Assembly: GCA_029060215.1 (NCBI GenBank)
Contig: JAIDUK010000019.1
Span: 1 to 51,667, forward strand
Reading direction: 5' to 3'
From: Alistipes sp.
GTDB taxonomy: Bacteria; Bacteroidota; Bacteroidia; Bacteroidales; Rikenellaceae
Length of the DNA stretch: 51,667 nucleotides
Shown here: piece by piece, positions 16,046 to 24,198 of the stretch
Position numbering within the stretch: position 1 is the first letter of the stretch
Layout: each line of letters starts with the position of its first letter
The notes under the pieces: generated by a model
What the model saw: the letters and a program-made list of their open reading frames with translations, nothing else
Databases searched by the model: none
What the model was told of the DNA's origin: nothing
Position numbers and translations under genes: made by a program

Positions 16046-19000
16046 ATGGTAAGAAGAATTGTACTATTGTTCGTTGCCGTTTTGGGCTCGTGCGCACTGG
16101 CGCTCGCCCAATCGCGGCAGGTATCGGGTACCGTTACCGCTTCCGACGGCCAGCCTGTCGTCGGTGCATCGGTCATCGTCGACGGCACCACGAACGGTAC
16201 CACGACTTCTGTCGACGGCCGCTTCTCCATCGCGGCGCCTGCCGACGGCACGCTGACCGTGTCGTTCATCGGCTACCGCCCGCAGCAAGTCGCCGTAGCA
16301 GGCAAGACCGACATCGACATAATCCTCGCCGAAGACAGCCAAGCCATCGACGACGTGGTGGTGGTGGGCTACGGTTCCGGCCGCAAGGTGGGCACCATCA
16401 TCGGTTCGGTCGATCAGGTCAAGGGCGACAAACTCGAAGACCGCCCGTCGAACAACGTGATGGACGCCTTGCAGGGGCAGGTTCCGGGTCTGCAAATATT
16501 CAGCAGCTCGGGCGAGCTGACCGACGCGTCGACGATCCGCCTGCACGGCATGGGTTCGATCTCGGCAGGCAACGAGCCGCTGATTCTGTTGGACGGCGCC
16601 CCGATCACCACCGGCACGCTGCTGGCCATGAACCAGAGCGACATCGCCTCGATCAACATATTGAAAGACGCTTCGGCCACTTCGATCTACGGTTCGCGCG
16701 CGGCCAACGGCGTCATTTACGTGACCTCGAAAAAGGGTGCGCGCGGCCAGAACGGCGCCACCGTCACGCTGCGGGCGCAGTATTCGTTCTCGAACGCCAT
16801 CAAGCCGCGTCTGAAGCGGATGAACACCGACCAGCTGCTCGACTATCAGGCCGCCATATATGCCGCAAGCAACGGTATGGACTATACCGACCCCAGTATT
16901 GTGGAAGGGTGGCGCAGCACCATCGTCAACTATTACGGCATCGACGAAAGCGTCGATGTAGACTGGTTCGACGAGATCATGCAGAACAATGCGCCGATGT
17001 ATCAGGTCGACTTCGGCGTGTCGGGCGGTTCGCAGCGCACGTCGTACTATTTCTCGGGCGGCTACCTCGACCAGCAGGGCATCCTGCCCGGTTCGGCCGT
17101 GACCCGCTACACGTTCCGCACCAACGTCGACACCCAAGCCACCGACTGGCTGAAGGCCGGCATGAGCCTCGGCGTGGGCTACCAGAAGGCCGACAACGCC
17201 ACCACGGCCGCATCGGCAGGCGGTCTCTACACCAGCAACCCGATGTTCGCTTCGCTGCTCATTCCGGCCTATCAGCCCGCAGTCGGCGAAGACGGCAAGC
17301 CACTCCGCTTCCTCGACCAGTACGGAACGGACAACCCCGCCATTGCCGATGAGTGGTACTACAAGAACAACAACCGTTTGCAGCTGAACGGAAGCGCGTT
17401 CGTCGAACTGACGCCCGTCGAGGGGCTCAGCATCCGTTCGCAGCTCTCGGCCAACGCTTTCGACTATCGCAGCAAGGCCGTCTACAGCCCGGACTACCCC
17501 ACGGCGACCGGTCCGAAAGGCTCGGGCACGATGAGCGAAGGATTCCAGCGCAGCTACGTGTGGACGTGGACCAATACGGCCGAATACCGTTTCACCGTTG
17601 CCGACCGGCACCACGTCTCGGCCCTGATCGGTCAGGAAAGCATCTATGGCAACAACGAAGCGATGAGCATCGGTGTCAAAGGGCTCACCAATCCCGACCT
17701 GATCTTCCTGAACAAGGGCACCGAGGTCTCGGCCCTGCCCTCCTACACGTTGAGCCAGTATGCCTACAACTCGGTGTTCGGCCGCGTGGAATACGACTTC
17801 GACGAAAAATACTTCGTCGACGGCTCGGTGCGCTACGATGCCTGCTCGCGCTTCGGCGCCAACAACCGCGGCGCCACGTTCTGGTCGGTGGGCGGCATGT
17901 GGAATCTGAAAAAAGAGGGTTTCCTCGCCGACAACAGCACCGTCACCAACCTTTCGGTGAAAGTATCGTACGGTACGCAGGGCAACTCGGGCATCGGCAA
18001 CTACGACCAATATGAAACGATCGTTTCGAGCCGCTATCCCTACAACGGTTCGGCTTCGTGGATACTCAACAATGCCGGCAACTCGTCGCTGGCGTGGGAG
18101 AAGCAGGGTACGCTGACCGTCGGCGCCAACATCGAGCTGTGGAAGAGACTGCGGCTGAACGTGGAGTGGTACCGCCGTCAGACCACCGACATGCTGATGA
18201 ACAAACCGCTGGCCCTGTCGAGCGGCTTCTCGAGCCAGATGTCGAACATCGGCGGCATGCGCAACTCGGGCGTCGACATCAACCTCAACTACGACATCTT
18301 CACCAACAAGGACTGGTCGGTGAACTTCTACGCCAACTTCAACTACAACCGCAACCAGATGACCAAGCTCTGGGAGAAGGACCTCAAGCAGGCCAGCATG
18401 GGCGACGGCACGTCGATGTACTATGTCGTGGGCAAGCCTTTCGGCGAATTCTACATGCAGGAGTGGCGCGGGGTGAACCCCGAGACCGGCGAGCCCCAAT
18501 GGACCGCGGCCGACGGCGGCATCACCACCGACTACGACGAAGCCGTCGAAGTGGACCTCAACAAGTCGGTGCTGGCACCCTACTCGGGCGGCTTCGGGCT
18601 CAACGTTTCGTGGAAGGGCATCGGCCTGCTCGCCGACTTCGCATGGGTGGCCGGCAATTACATGTGCAACAACAACCTCTATTTTGCGGCCAACACCTAT
18701 TTCGGCGGCAACTACGGACAGGTCGACGAAGTGCTGGACTACTGGAAAAAGCCGGGCGACCGGACCAAATACCCGGCGCTTTACTACGAGACCCAGTTCG
18801 ATTCGCGCATGATCGAAGAGGCCTCGTTCCTGCGTCTGAAGAACATCCAGCTCTCCTACACGCTGCCCTCGCAGCTGCTGCGGAAGACGAAGTTCATCAA
18901 GGGGCTCAAGGTCTATGTCGGAGCGCGCAACCTGCTGACCGTCACCGGCTACAACGGATTCGACCCCGAAGTGGCGGGCGGCGACCTGACCGGCGACATC

Positions 19001-19069
19001 GGAGCGTTCGACGCCGACGTATACCCCAACTCGCGTCAATGGACCTTCGGCTGCGAGTTCACGTTCTAA
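16046..19069 (+). CDS. SusC/RagA-family TonB-dependent transporter (SusC2)
   Basis: A 1007-residue outer-membrane importer. The start is ATG 16046 (MVRRIVLLFVAVLGS), aligning with the SusC1 and SusC3 signal peptides; an open frame further upstream adds no signal-peptide sense. Signal peptide 1-22 (cut after ALAQ), a carboxypeptidase-regulatory-like domain (about 24-100, SFIGYRPQQVAVAGK), DDVVVVGYG, and a plug with LHGMGSISAGNEPLILLDG, INILKDASATSIYGSRA and GVIYVTSKKG. The barrel ends FGCEFTF. The plug reads LHG where most have IRG. Its 5' end is similar to, but clearly diverged from, the perfect repeat shared by susC1 and susC3. It lies entirely inside the putative invertible segment. Confidence 0.96.
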   Translation: MVRRIVLLFVAVLGSCALALAQSRQVSGTVTASDGQPVVGASVIVDGTTNGTTTSVDGRFSIAAPADGTLTVSFIGYRPQQVAVAGKTDIDIILAEDSQAIDDVVVVGYGSGRKVGTIIGSVDQVKGDKLEDRPSNNVMDALQGQVPGLQIFSSSGELTDASTIRLHGMGSISAGNEPLILLDGAPITTGTLLAMNQSDIASINILKDASATSIYGSRAANGVIYVTSKKGARGQNGATVTLRAQYSFSNAIKPRLKRMNTDQLLDYQAAIYAASNGMDYTDPSIVEGWRSTIVNYYGIDESVDVDWFDEIMQNNAPMYQVDFGVSGGSQRTSYYFSGGYLDQQGILPGSAVTRYTFRTNVDTQATDWLKAGMSLGVGYQKADNATTAASAGGLYTSNPMFASLLIPAYQPAVGEDGKPLRFLDQYGTDNPAIADEWYYKNNNRLQLNGSAFVELTPVEGLSIRSQLSANAFDYRSKAVYSPDYPTATGPKGSGTMSEGFQRSYVWTWTNTAEYRFTVADRHHVSALIGQESIYGNNEAMSIGVKGLTNPDLIFLNKGTEVSALPSYTLSQYAYNSVFGRVEYDFDEKYFVDGSVRYDACSRFGANNRGATFWSVGGMWNLKKEGFLADNSTVTNLSVKVSYGTQGNSGIGNYDQYETIVSSRYPYNGSASWILNNAGNSSLAWEKQGTLTVGANIELWKRLRLNVEWYRRQTTDMLMNKPLALSSGFSSQMSNIGGMRNSGVDINLNYDIFTNKDWSVNFYANFNYNRNQMTKLWEKDLKQASMGDGTSMYYVVGKPFGEFYMQEWRGVNPETGEPQWTAADGGITTDYDEAVEVDLNKSVLAPYSGGFGLNVSWKGIGLLADFAWVAGNYMCNNNLYFAANTYFGGNYGQVDEVLDYWKKPGDRTKYPALYYETQFDSRMIEEASFLRLKNIQLSYTLPSQLLRKTKFIKGLKVYVGARNLLTVTGYNGFDPEVAGGDLTGDIGAFDADVYPNSRQWTFGCEFTF

Positions 19070-19094
19070 ACCCCAAAAACCAAAAACAAACGAT

Positions 19095-20594
19095 ATGAAA
19101 AAAATAGTATATCTGATCGCGGCGCTCGGTCTGGGCTGCGGATTCGTCTCGTGCGATCTGGACCTCACGCCCGACACCGACGTCGCAGGCTCCGATGCCG
19201 CAGCGCTGATCTACGTGGAGGGGTTGCGCAACGGGATCTACAACCAGCTGACCACCGTTTCGGGCTACGACTACATGCGCTACCCCGAATACTACACCGA
19301 CCTGTTCAACGAAACCACCAACTCGGGCAACCGCGGCGGCTATTTCTCGCGCTGGCAGCTCAACGCCACCGATCAGGACGTGAACGACATCTGGTCGAAA
19401 TACTACTCTGTCGTCGCGTCGATCAACTACGCCATCATGCGGGCCGAGCAGGCTGCGGCCAACGATCCCGACAACGCCGACGTGCTCACTTTCTACAAGG
19501 GCGAACTCCACCTGATCCGCGCCTACGTGTTCCACCAGCTGGCACTGCGCTTCTGCGAGGACTACGAGCCCGAACGCGCCTCGTCGCAGTTGGGCATCCC
19601 GACCCCCGTTTCCTACGATCCGGCCGCACAGCACAGCCGCGGCACGCTGGAGCAGACCTACCAGCGCATTCTCGACGACATCGCTGCAGCCGAGAAGATC
19701 GTCGACACTCCGGGCGCGGCCGATTCGCCCTACGTCACCGTCGACGCCATCACGGCGTTGAAAGCGCAGGTGGCCTTGCAGATGCACCGCTACGACGACG
19801 CGATCGCCTATGCCCGTTCGCTCTACGGGGCCTATCCGCTCATCACGTCCAAAAGCCAGATGGAGCAGATGTGGATGAATGACACTTCGTCCGAGACGAT
19901 CTTCCAGCTGAGCCTCACGTCGACGACGCTTCCGCTGGTCGACAACACCACCTACGACTATTCGAACGGCACGTGGAACGCCGCAGGCTACTTCATCTAC
20001 AGCCCGGCCTATGTTCCCGAACAGTGGGTCTGCGACCTGTTCGACACCGCCAAAGACTACCGCTACGGGCCCTGCGTCTCGGCTTCGCACATCAAGGAGA
20101 TCGACAACGGGGCGAACACCGACGGCTGGCTGCTGGTCAAGCTGACGGGCAACCGCGACCTGTTCACCTCGGCTTCGGTGCTGACCTACAAGAACATGCC
20201 CAAGATCTTCCGGGTGGCCGAGATGTACCTGATCGAGGCCGAAGCGCAGTACCGCAACAACGGCGACGCGCTCACCCCGCTCAACGCCCTGCGCCAAGCC
20301 CGCGGTCTGGATGCCGTCGGCAGCACGGGCGAAGCGCTCTTCAAGGAGATTCAGGACGAATCGGCCCGCGAGTTCATCGGCGAGGGGCGCCGGCTGTTCG
20401 ACCTCAAGCGGTGGCACCAAGGCATCGCCCGGGATGCGCAGACGGCCTGCATCGGTTTCCTCACGGGCGGCAGCAGCGTTTTCGAGCTGACCGTCGATGC
20501 GGCGAACAGCAAGTGGGTATGGCCCGTTCCGCAGGAAGAGCTCCACAACAACCCCAACTTCGGAAACCAGAACGCAGGATACGTCAACAACTGA
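19095..20594 (+). CDS. SusD/RagB-family nutrient-binding lipoprotein (SusD2)
   Basis: A 499-residue lipoprotein, partner of SusC2, starting 25 bases after it. The signal peptide ends GFVSC (Cys20). SusD hallmarks: FYKGELHLIRAYVFHQLALRF (about 133-153), a run of TPR-like helices, KIFRVAEMYLIEAEAQYRNN (about 374-393), an ESAREFIGEGRRLFDLKRWHQ segment (about 421-441) and the C-terminal WPVPQEELHNNPNFGNQNAGY. The pair is followed by a strong terminator and no accessory gene, so susC2-susD2 is a minimal two-gene operon. Substrate not predictable. Confidence 0.95.
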   Translation: MKKIVYLIAALGLGCGFVSCDLDLTPDTDVAGSDAAALIYVEGLRNGIYNQLTTVSGYDYMRYPEYYTDLFNETTNSGNRGGYFSRWQLNATDQDVNDIWSKYYSVVASINYAIMRAEQAAANDPDNADVLTFYKGELHLIRAYVFHQLALRFCEDYEPERASSQLGIPTPVSYDPAAQHSRGTLEQTYQRILDDIAAAEKIVDTPGAADSPYVTVDAITALKAQVALQMHRYDDAIAYARSLYGAYPLITSKSQMEQMWMNDTSSETIFQLSLTSTTLPLVDNTTYDYSNGTWNAAGYFIYSPAYVPEQWVCDLFDTAKDYRYGPCVSASHIKEIDNGANTDGWLLVKLTGNRDLFTSASVLTYKNMPKIFRVAEMYLIEAEAQYRNNGDALTPLNALRQARGLDAVGSTGEALFKEIQDESAREFIGEGRRLFDLKRWHQGIARDAQTACIGFLTGGSSVFELTVDAANSKWVWPVPQEELHNNPNFGNQNAGYVNN

Positions 20595-20615
20595 CGCTTC
20601 TGTCATCCATTCGGC

Positions 20616-20651
20616 AAAGCGAGGATTCCCTTCCCGGAATCCTCGCTTTTT
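20616..20651 (+). terminator. Intrinsic terminator of the susC2-susD2 operon
   Basis: A perfect 11-bp stem, GCGAGGATTCC (20619-20629) with GGAATCCTCGC (20636-20646), followed by TTTTT. It separates susC2D2 from the susC3 leader. Confidence 0.93.
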
Positions 20652-20752
20652 GTTTCCGGTCCGGAGCGGTTTGCGGTTATGGATAAGTTGCGTTTTGCAG
20701 GCGGATGGCACTTCTAACAAGCTGTCGTTCTTCGGTTTGCGAATGTCCGACA

Positions 20753-20870
20753 GGTAACTTTCTGGCGACCGCGCCGTTTTTTCGAGCCCGATTTGCTTCG
20801 GGCTCTTTTATTTATGTCGCTTATTATCAGCTTCTTGCATATCGCAAGCTCGCCGCCCTATGCGTCCCGG
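20753..20870 (+). promoter_or_regulatory. susC3 leader with internal intrinsic terminator
   Basis: After the block GGTAACTTTCTGGCGACC (20753-20770) there is a terminator-like hairpin, GAGCCCGA (20784-20791) with TCGGGCTC (20798-20805), followed by TTTTA. A small dyad CTTGC/GCAAG follows (20834-20848), then TGCGTCCCG abutting the inverted repeat. TAACTTTC (20755-20762) is the only vague -7 match and has no -33 partner. The region looks like an attenuated or inactive leader. Between 20652 and 20752 I see nothing identifiable. Confidence 0.6.
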
Positions 20871-20982
20871 TTTTTATTTTAAAAAACCACTAAAAATTAA
20901 CGTTTATGGTAAGAAAACTTGTACTATCGTTAATTGCTGTTTTGGGCGCCGGAGCGATGTTCGTCGGGGCTCAGAACCGGCA
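20871..20982 (+). repeat. 112-bp perfect inverted repeat, copy 2 (susC3 5' end)
   Basis: Identical in reverse complement to 14111-14222. It begins TTTTTATTTT, contains the 35-base susC3 leader and the first 77 bases of the gene, and ends at GGCA within codon 26. Together the copies bracket the recombinase and susC2-susD2. Confidence 0.97.
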
Positions 20983-23900
20983 GGTGTCCGGCACGGTCTC
21001 GGGCCCCGATGGTGCTCCGGTGGCGGGTGCGACCATCTTGGTCGACGGCACGCTTGTCGGTACGACGTCGAATGCAGACGGCAGTTTCTCCGTTGCGGCA
21101 CCTGCCGACGGGTCGCTGACCGTATCGTTCATCGGATACGAATCCAAAACGATCGCCATTGCCGGCAAAACGCATATCGATATCTCGCTGAACGAAGATT
21201 CGCAGGCGATCGACGATGTGATCGTGGTGGCGTTCGGTACGGCCCGCAAGGAAGCCTTCACCGGCTCGGCCAAGATGATCCAATCGGACGACCTGATCAA
21301 AACCCAGTCGTCGAACGTGCAGGATGCGCTTGTGGGCAAGGTCTCGGGCGTGCAGTTCGCCTCGGAATCGGGCCGTCCGGGTTCGGGCCAGAAGATCTTC
21401 GTCCGCGGCTACGGCTCCATGTCGGCGCAGAACACCCCGCTGTGGATCGTCGACGGCGTGCCCTACGATGGCGATATCAACAACATCAATGCGGCTGACA
21501 TCGAATCGATCTCGGTGCTTAAGGATGCTGCTTCCAACGCCTTGTACGGAGCCCGCGGTGCCAACGGTGTGATCATGGTGACCACCAAGCGTGCCAAGGC
21601 CGGCGATGCCGTGGTGACTTTCGACGGCAAATGGGGTCTGAACACCCGCGCCCTGCGCACCTACGACATTGCGGACAACGCAGGCGAATACTACGAAATG
21701 CACTACAAGGCGCTGTACAATTATTATACCCTCGATCAGAACTACGATGCCCTTTCGGCCAACATCGCCGCCAACAAACTGCTGACGTCGAACCTCGCCG
21801 GAGGTTTGGGCTACAATGTGATGACGGTACCCGAGGGGCAGAACCTCATCGGCGAGAACGGTCGTCTGAACCCGCTCGCCACGGAGGGTCGTCTGGTCGA
21901 CTACAACGGTCGGCAGTATTTGCTGAAAGCCGACAACTGGCTCGACGAGATCTACAAAACCTCGTTCCGTCAGGAGTATAACGTGAGCGTGGCAGGCGCT
22001 ACGGACCGTTCCAACTTCTACGCGTCGCTGGGCTATCTGGACAACACGGGTATCATCGACGGTTCGAGCAACGAACGCTATACGGCCCGCCTGCGTGCCG
22101 ACTATCAGGCCAAGAAGTGGCTGAAGATCGGCGCCAACATGTCGTACACCCATTTCGTATGGAACAACGGCAACAAGATCAACGAAAGCGGCGACGGTCA
22201 GGGCGAAGGCAACGCCGACGGCGGCAACGCATTCGCTACGGCCATCCGGATGGCGCCGATCTATCCGGTCTACATGCGCGACGGCAACGGCAACATCATG
22301 ATCGACCAATACGGCATGAAGCTCTACGATACGGGCGACGGCCGCAACGGCGGTGCGCTGCGCTCCAACGGTGGTACGAGCAACGACTTGCAGGACATCC
22401 AGCTGAACCGCTACATCAACGAGGGCAACGCCATGATGGCGGGCGGTTTCCTCGATTTCAACCTGTACAAAGGTTTGAAATTTACGGTCAACGGCAACGT
22501 GTCGCTCGATGAGACGCGCAGCACGGAGTTGCAGAACCCCTTCTATGGCCAGTTCGCTTCGTCGGGCGGTGCGATCTACAAGGCTCATTCGCGCGACATC
22601 GCCTACAACTTGCAGCAGCTGCTTTCCTACAGCGAGACCTTCGCCGACAAGCACAACGTAGACCTGTTGTTGGGCCACGAAATGTACAACCGCAAGCAGT
22701 ACGGCCTCTATGGCAGCAAGACGGTCATGTTCTCGCCCGACAACCTTGAGTTGAGCGGTGCTACGGTCGATTCGTCGCGTTCGGGTTCTTCGGTGCTCGA
22801 ATACAACAACGAGGGCTATTTCTTCCGCGCCCAATACAACTACGACGAGAAATATTTCATCTCGGGTTCGTACCGCCGCGATGCTTCGTCGCGTTTCCAC
22901 CCCGACCACCGCTGGGGCAACTTCTGGTCGGCGGGCGCCGCATGGCTCATCTCGAAAGAAGGGTTCATGGACGGCACCAAAGGCTGGCTCAATATGTTGA
23001 AACTGAAGGTTTCCTACGGTTCGCAGGGTAACGACAACCTCGGTGCGACTGCCGACACCTACTACCGCTATGTCGACTACTACAGCATCGAAAGCGACGG
23101 CAATGGCGGTGTGACCAGCGTGCTTGCTCAGAAGGGTAATCCCGACATCACGTGGGAGACCAACTCCAACTTCAACGTCGGTGTCGAATTCGGTTTGTGG
23201 AACGACCGCCTGAGCGGTAGCGTCGAATTCTTCAACCGCAAGACTTCGGACATGCTCTTCCAGCTCGCCACTCCCATGGAGGCCGGTTATACTTCGATCT
23301 GGACCAACATCGGCGACATGGTCAACCGCGGTGTCGAAATCGAGCTGAATGCCGATCTGATCCGTACGAAGAACCTCGTGTGGGATTTTTCGCTCAACAT
23401 GACCCACTACAAGAACAAGCTGGTGCGGCTTCCCGAGCAGTATAAGAACAATACTACTTCCGACGGCCGTTACGTAGGCCGCCAGAGCGGCAGCCGTTTC
23501 TACACCGAGGGGCAGTCCGTGTTCTCGTTCTACATGCCTACCTACGCCGGTGTCGAGGAGAAGACGGGTAAATCCATGTGGTATACCTACCAGACCAACG
23601 AGGAAACGGGCAAAGTGGAGCGTGTGAAAACCACGGACTATTCGACCGCTTCGGCCGAAGGCCGCGAAATGCAGGGCGATGCGCTGCCCGACCTCTACGG
23701 CGGTTTCAGCACCTCGCTGCGCTTCTACGGTGTCGACCTCTCGCTCGGCTTTACCTACCAGATCGGCGGTCAGGTGTTCGATGAGGGCTACCGGTTCTAC
23801 ATGGGTTCGCCGCAGGGTACTTCTACCGGCACCAACTACCACCGCGACCTGCTCAAGTCGTGGAGCGAAAGCAACACGGGGTCGAACATTCCGCGTTTTG

Positions 23901-24178
23901 CCTACAACGATCCCAACCAGAACGGTACATCGAACCGTTTCCTGACCGACGCTTCGTATCTCAACATCCAGAACATCACGCTCGGCTACACGCTGCCGCA
24001 GCGCATCACCCGCAAGTTCCTCGTCGAGAAACTGCGCGTCTATCTGGCTTGCGACAACGTATGGTACTGGTCGCAGCGGCAGGGTCTCGATCCGCGTCAG
24101 AGCATCAACGGTGCCTCGAACCCCTATTACTATGCCCCGATCCGCACTTTCTCGGGCGGTCTGACGGTAACGTTCTAA
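20906..24178 (+). CDS. SusC/RagA-family TonB-dependent transporter (SusC3)
   Basis: A 1090-residue outer-membrane importer, the largest of the three. The signal peptide (1-22) is identical to that of SusC1 because of the inverted repeat; proteins diverge from about residue 27. A carboxypeptidase-regulatory-like domain (about 26-101, SFIGYESKTIAIAGK), DDVIVVAFG, a plug with FVRGYGSMSAQNTPLWIVDG, ISVLKDAASNALYGARG and GVIMVTTKRA, then a long barrel ending in Phe. No STN domain. It heads an operon with susD3, a large lipoprotein, a subtilase and a lipocalin-like lipoprotein, which points to proteins or peptides as substrate. No recognisable promoter lies directly upstream in this orientation. 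Confidence 0.96.
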   Translation: MVRKLVLSLIAVLGAGAMFVGAQNRQVSGTVSGPDGAPVAGATILVDGTLVGTTSNADGSFSVAAPADGSLTVSFIGYESKTIAIAGKTHIDISLNEDSQAIDDVIVVAFGTARKEAFTGSAKMIQSDDLIKTQSSNVQDALVGKVSGVQFASESGRPGSGQKIFVRGYGSMSAQNTPLWIVDGVPYDGDINNINAADIESISVLKDAASNALYGARGANGVIMVTTKRAKAGDAVVTFDGKWGLNTRALRTYDIADNAGEYYEMHYKALYNYYTLDQNYDALSANIAANKLLTSNLAGGLGYNVMTVPEGQNLIGENGRLNPLATEGRLVDYNGRQYLLKADNWLDEIYKTSFRQEYNVSVAGATDRSNFYASLGYLDNTGIIDGSSNERYTARLRADYQAKKWLKIGANMSYTHFVWNNGNKINESGDGQGEGNADGGNAFATAIRMAPIYPVYMRDGNGNIMIDQYGMKLYDTGDGRNGGALRSNGGTSNDLQDIQLNRYINEGNAMMAGGFLDFNLYKGLKFTVNGNVSLDETRSTELQNPFYGQFASSGGAIYKAHSRDIAYNLQQLLSYSETFADKHNVDLLLGHEMYNRKQYGLYGSKTVMFSPDNLELSGATVDSSRSGSSVLEYNNEGYFFRAQYNYDEKYFISGSYRRDASSRFHPDHRWGNFWSAGAAWLISKEGFMDGTKGWLNMLKLKVSYGSQGNDNLGATADTYYRYVDYYSIESDGNGGVTSVLAQKGNPDITWETNSNFNVGVEFGLWNDRLSGSVEFFNRKTSDMLFQLATPMEAGYTSIWTNIGDMVNRGVEIELNADLIRTKNLVWDFSLNMTHYKNKLVRLPEQYKNNTTSDGRYVGRQSGSRFYTEGQSVFSFYMPTYAGVEEKTGKSMWYTYQTNEETGKVERVKTTDYSTASAEGREMQGDALPDLYGGFSTSLRFYGVDLSLGFTYQIGGQVFDEGYRFYMGSPQGTSTGTNYHRDLLKSWSESNTGSNIPRFAYNDPNQNGTSNRFLTDASYLNIQNITLGYTLPQRITRKFLVEKLRVYLACDNVWYWSQRQGLDPRQSINGASNPYYYAPIRTFSGGLTVTF

Positions 24179-24198
24179 ATTTTTAACGACGAATCAGT

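Noticed and set aside
14111..20982. Composite transposon or integrated phage
   Set aside because: Only the recombinase is element-like; the cargo is susC2D2, the repeats lie inside susC genes, and there are no transfer, replication or capsid genes and no target-site duplication seen. An invertible locus fits better.
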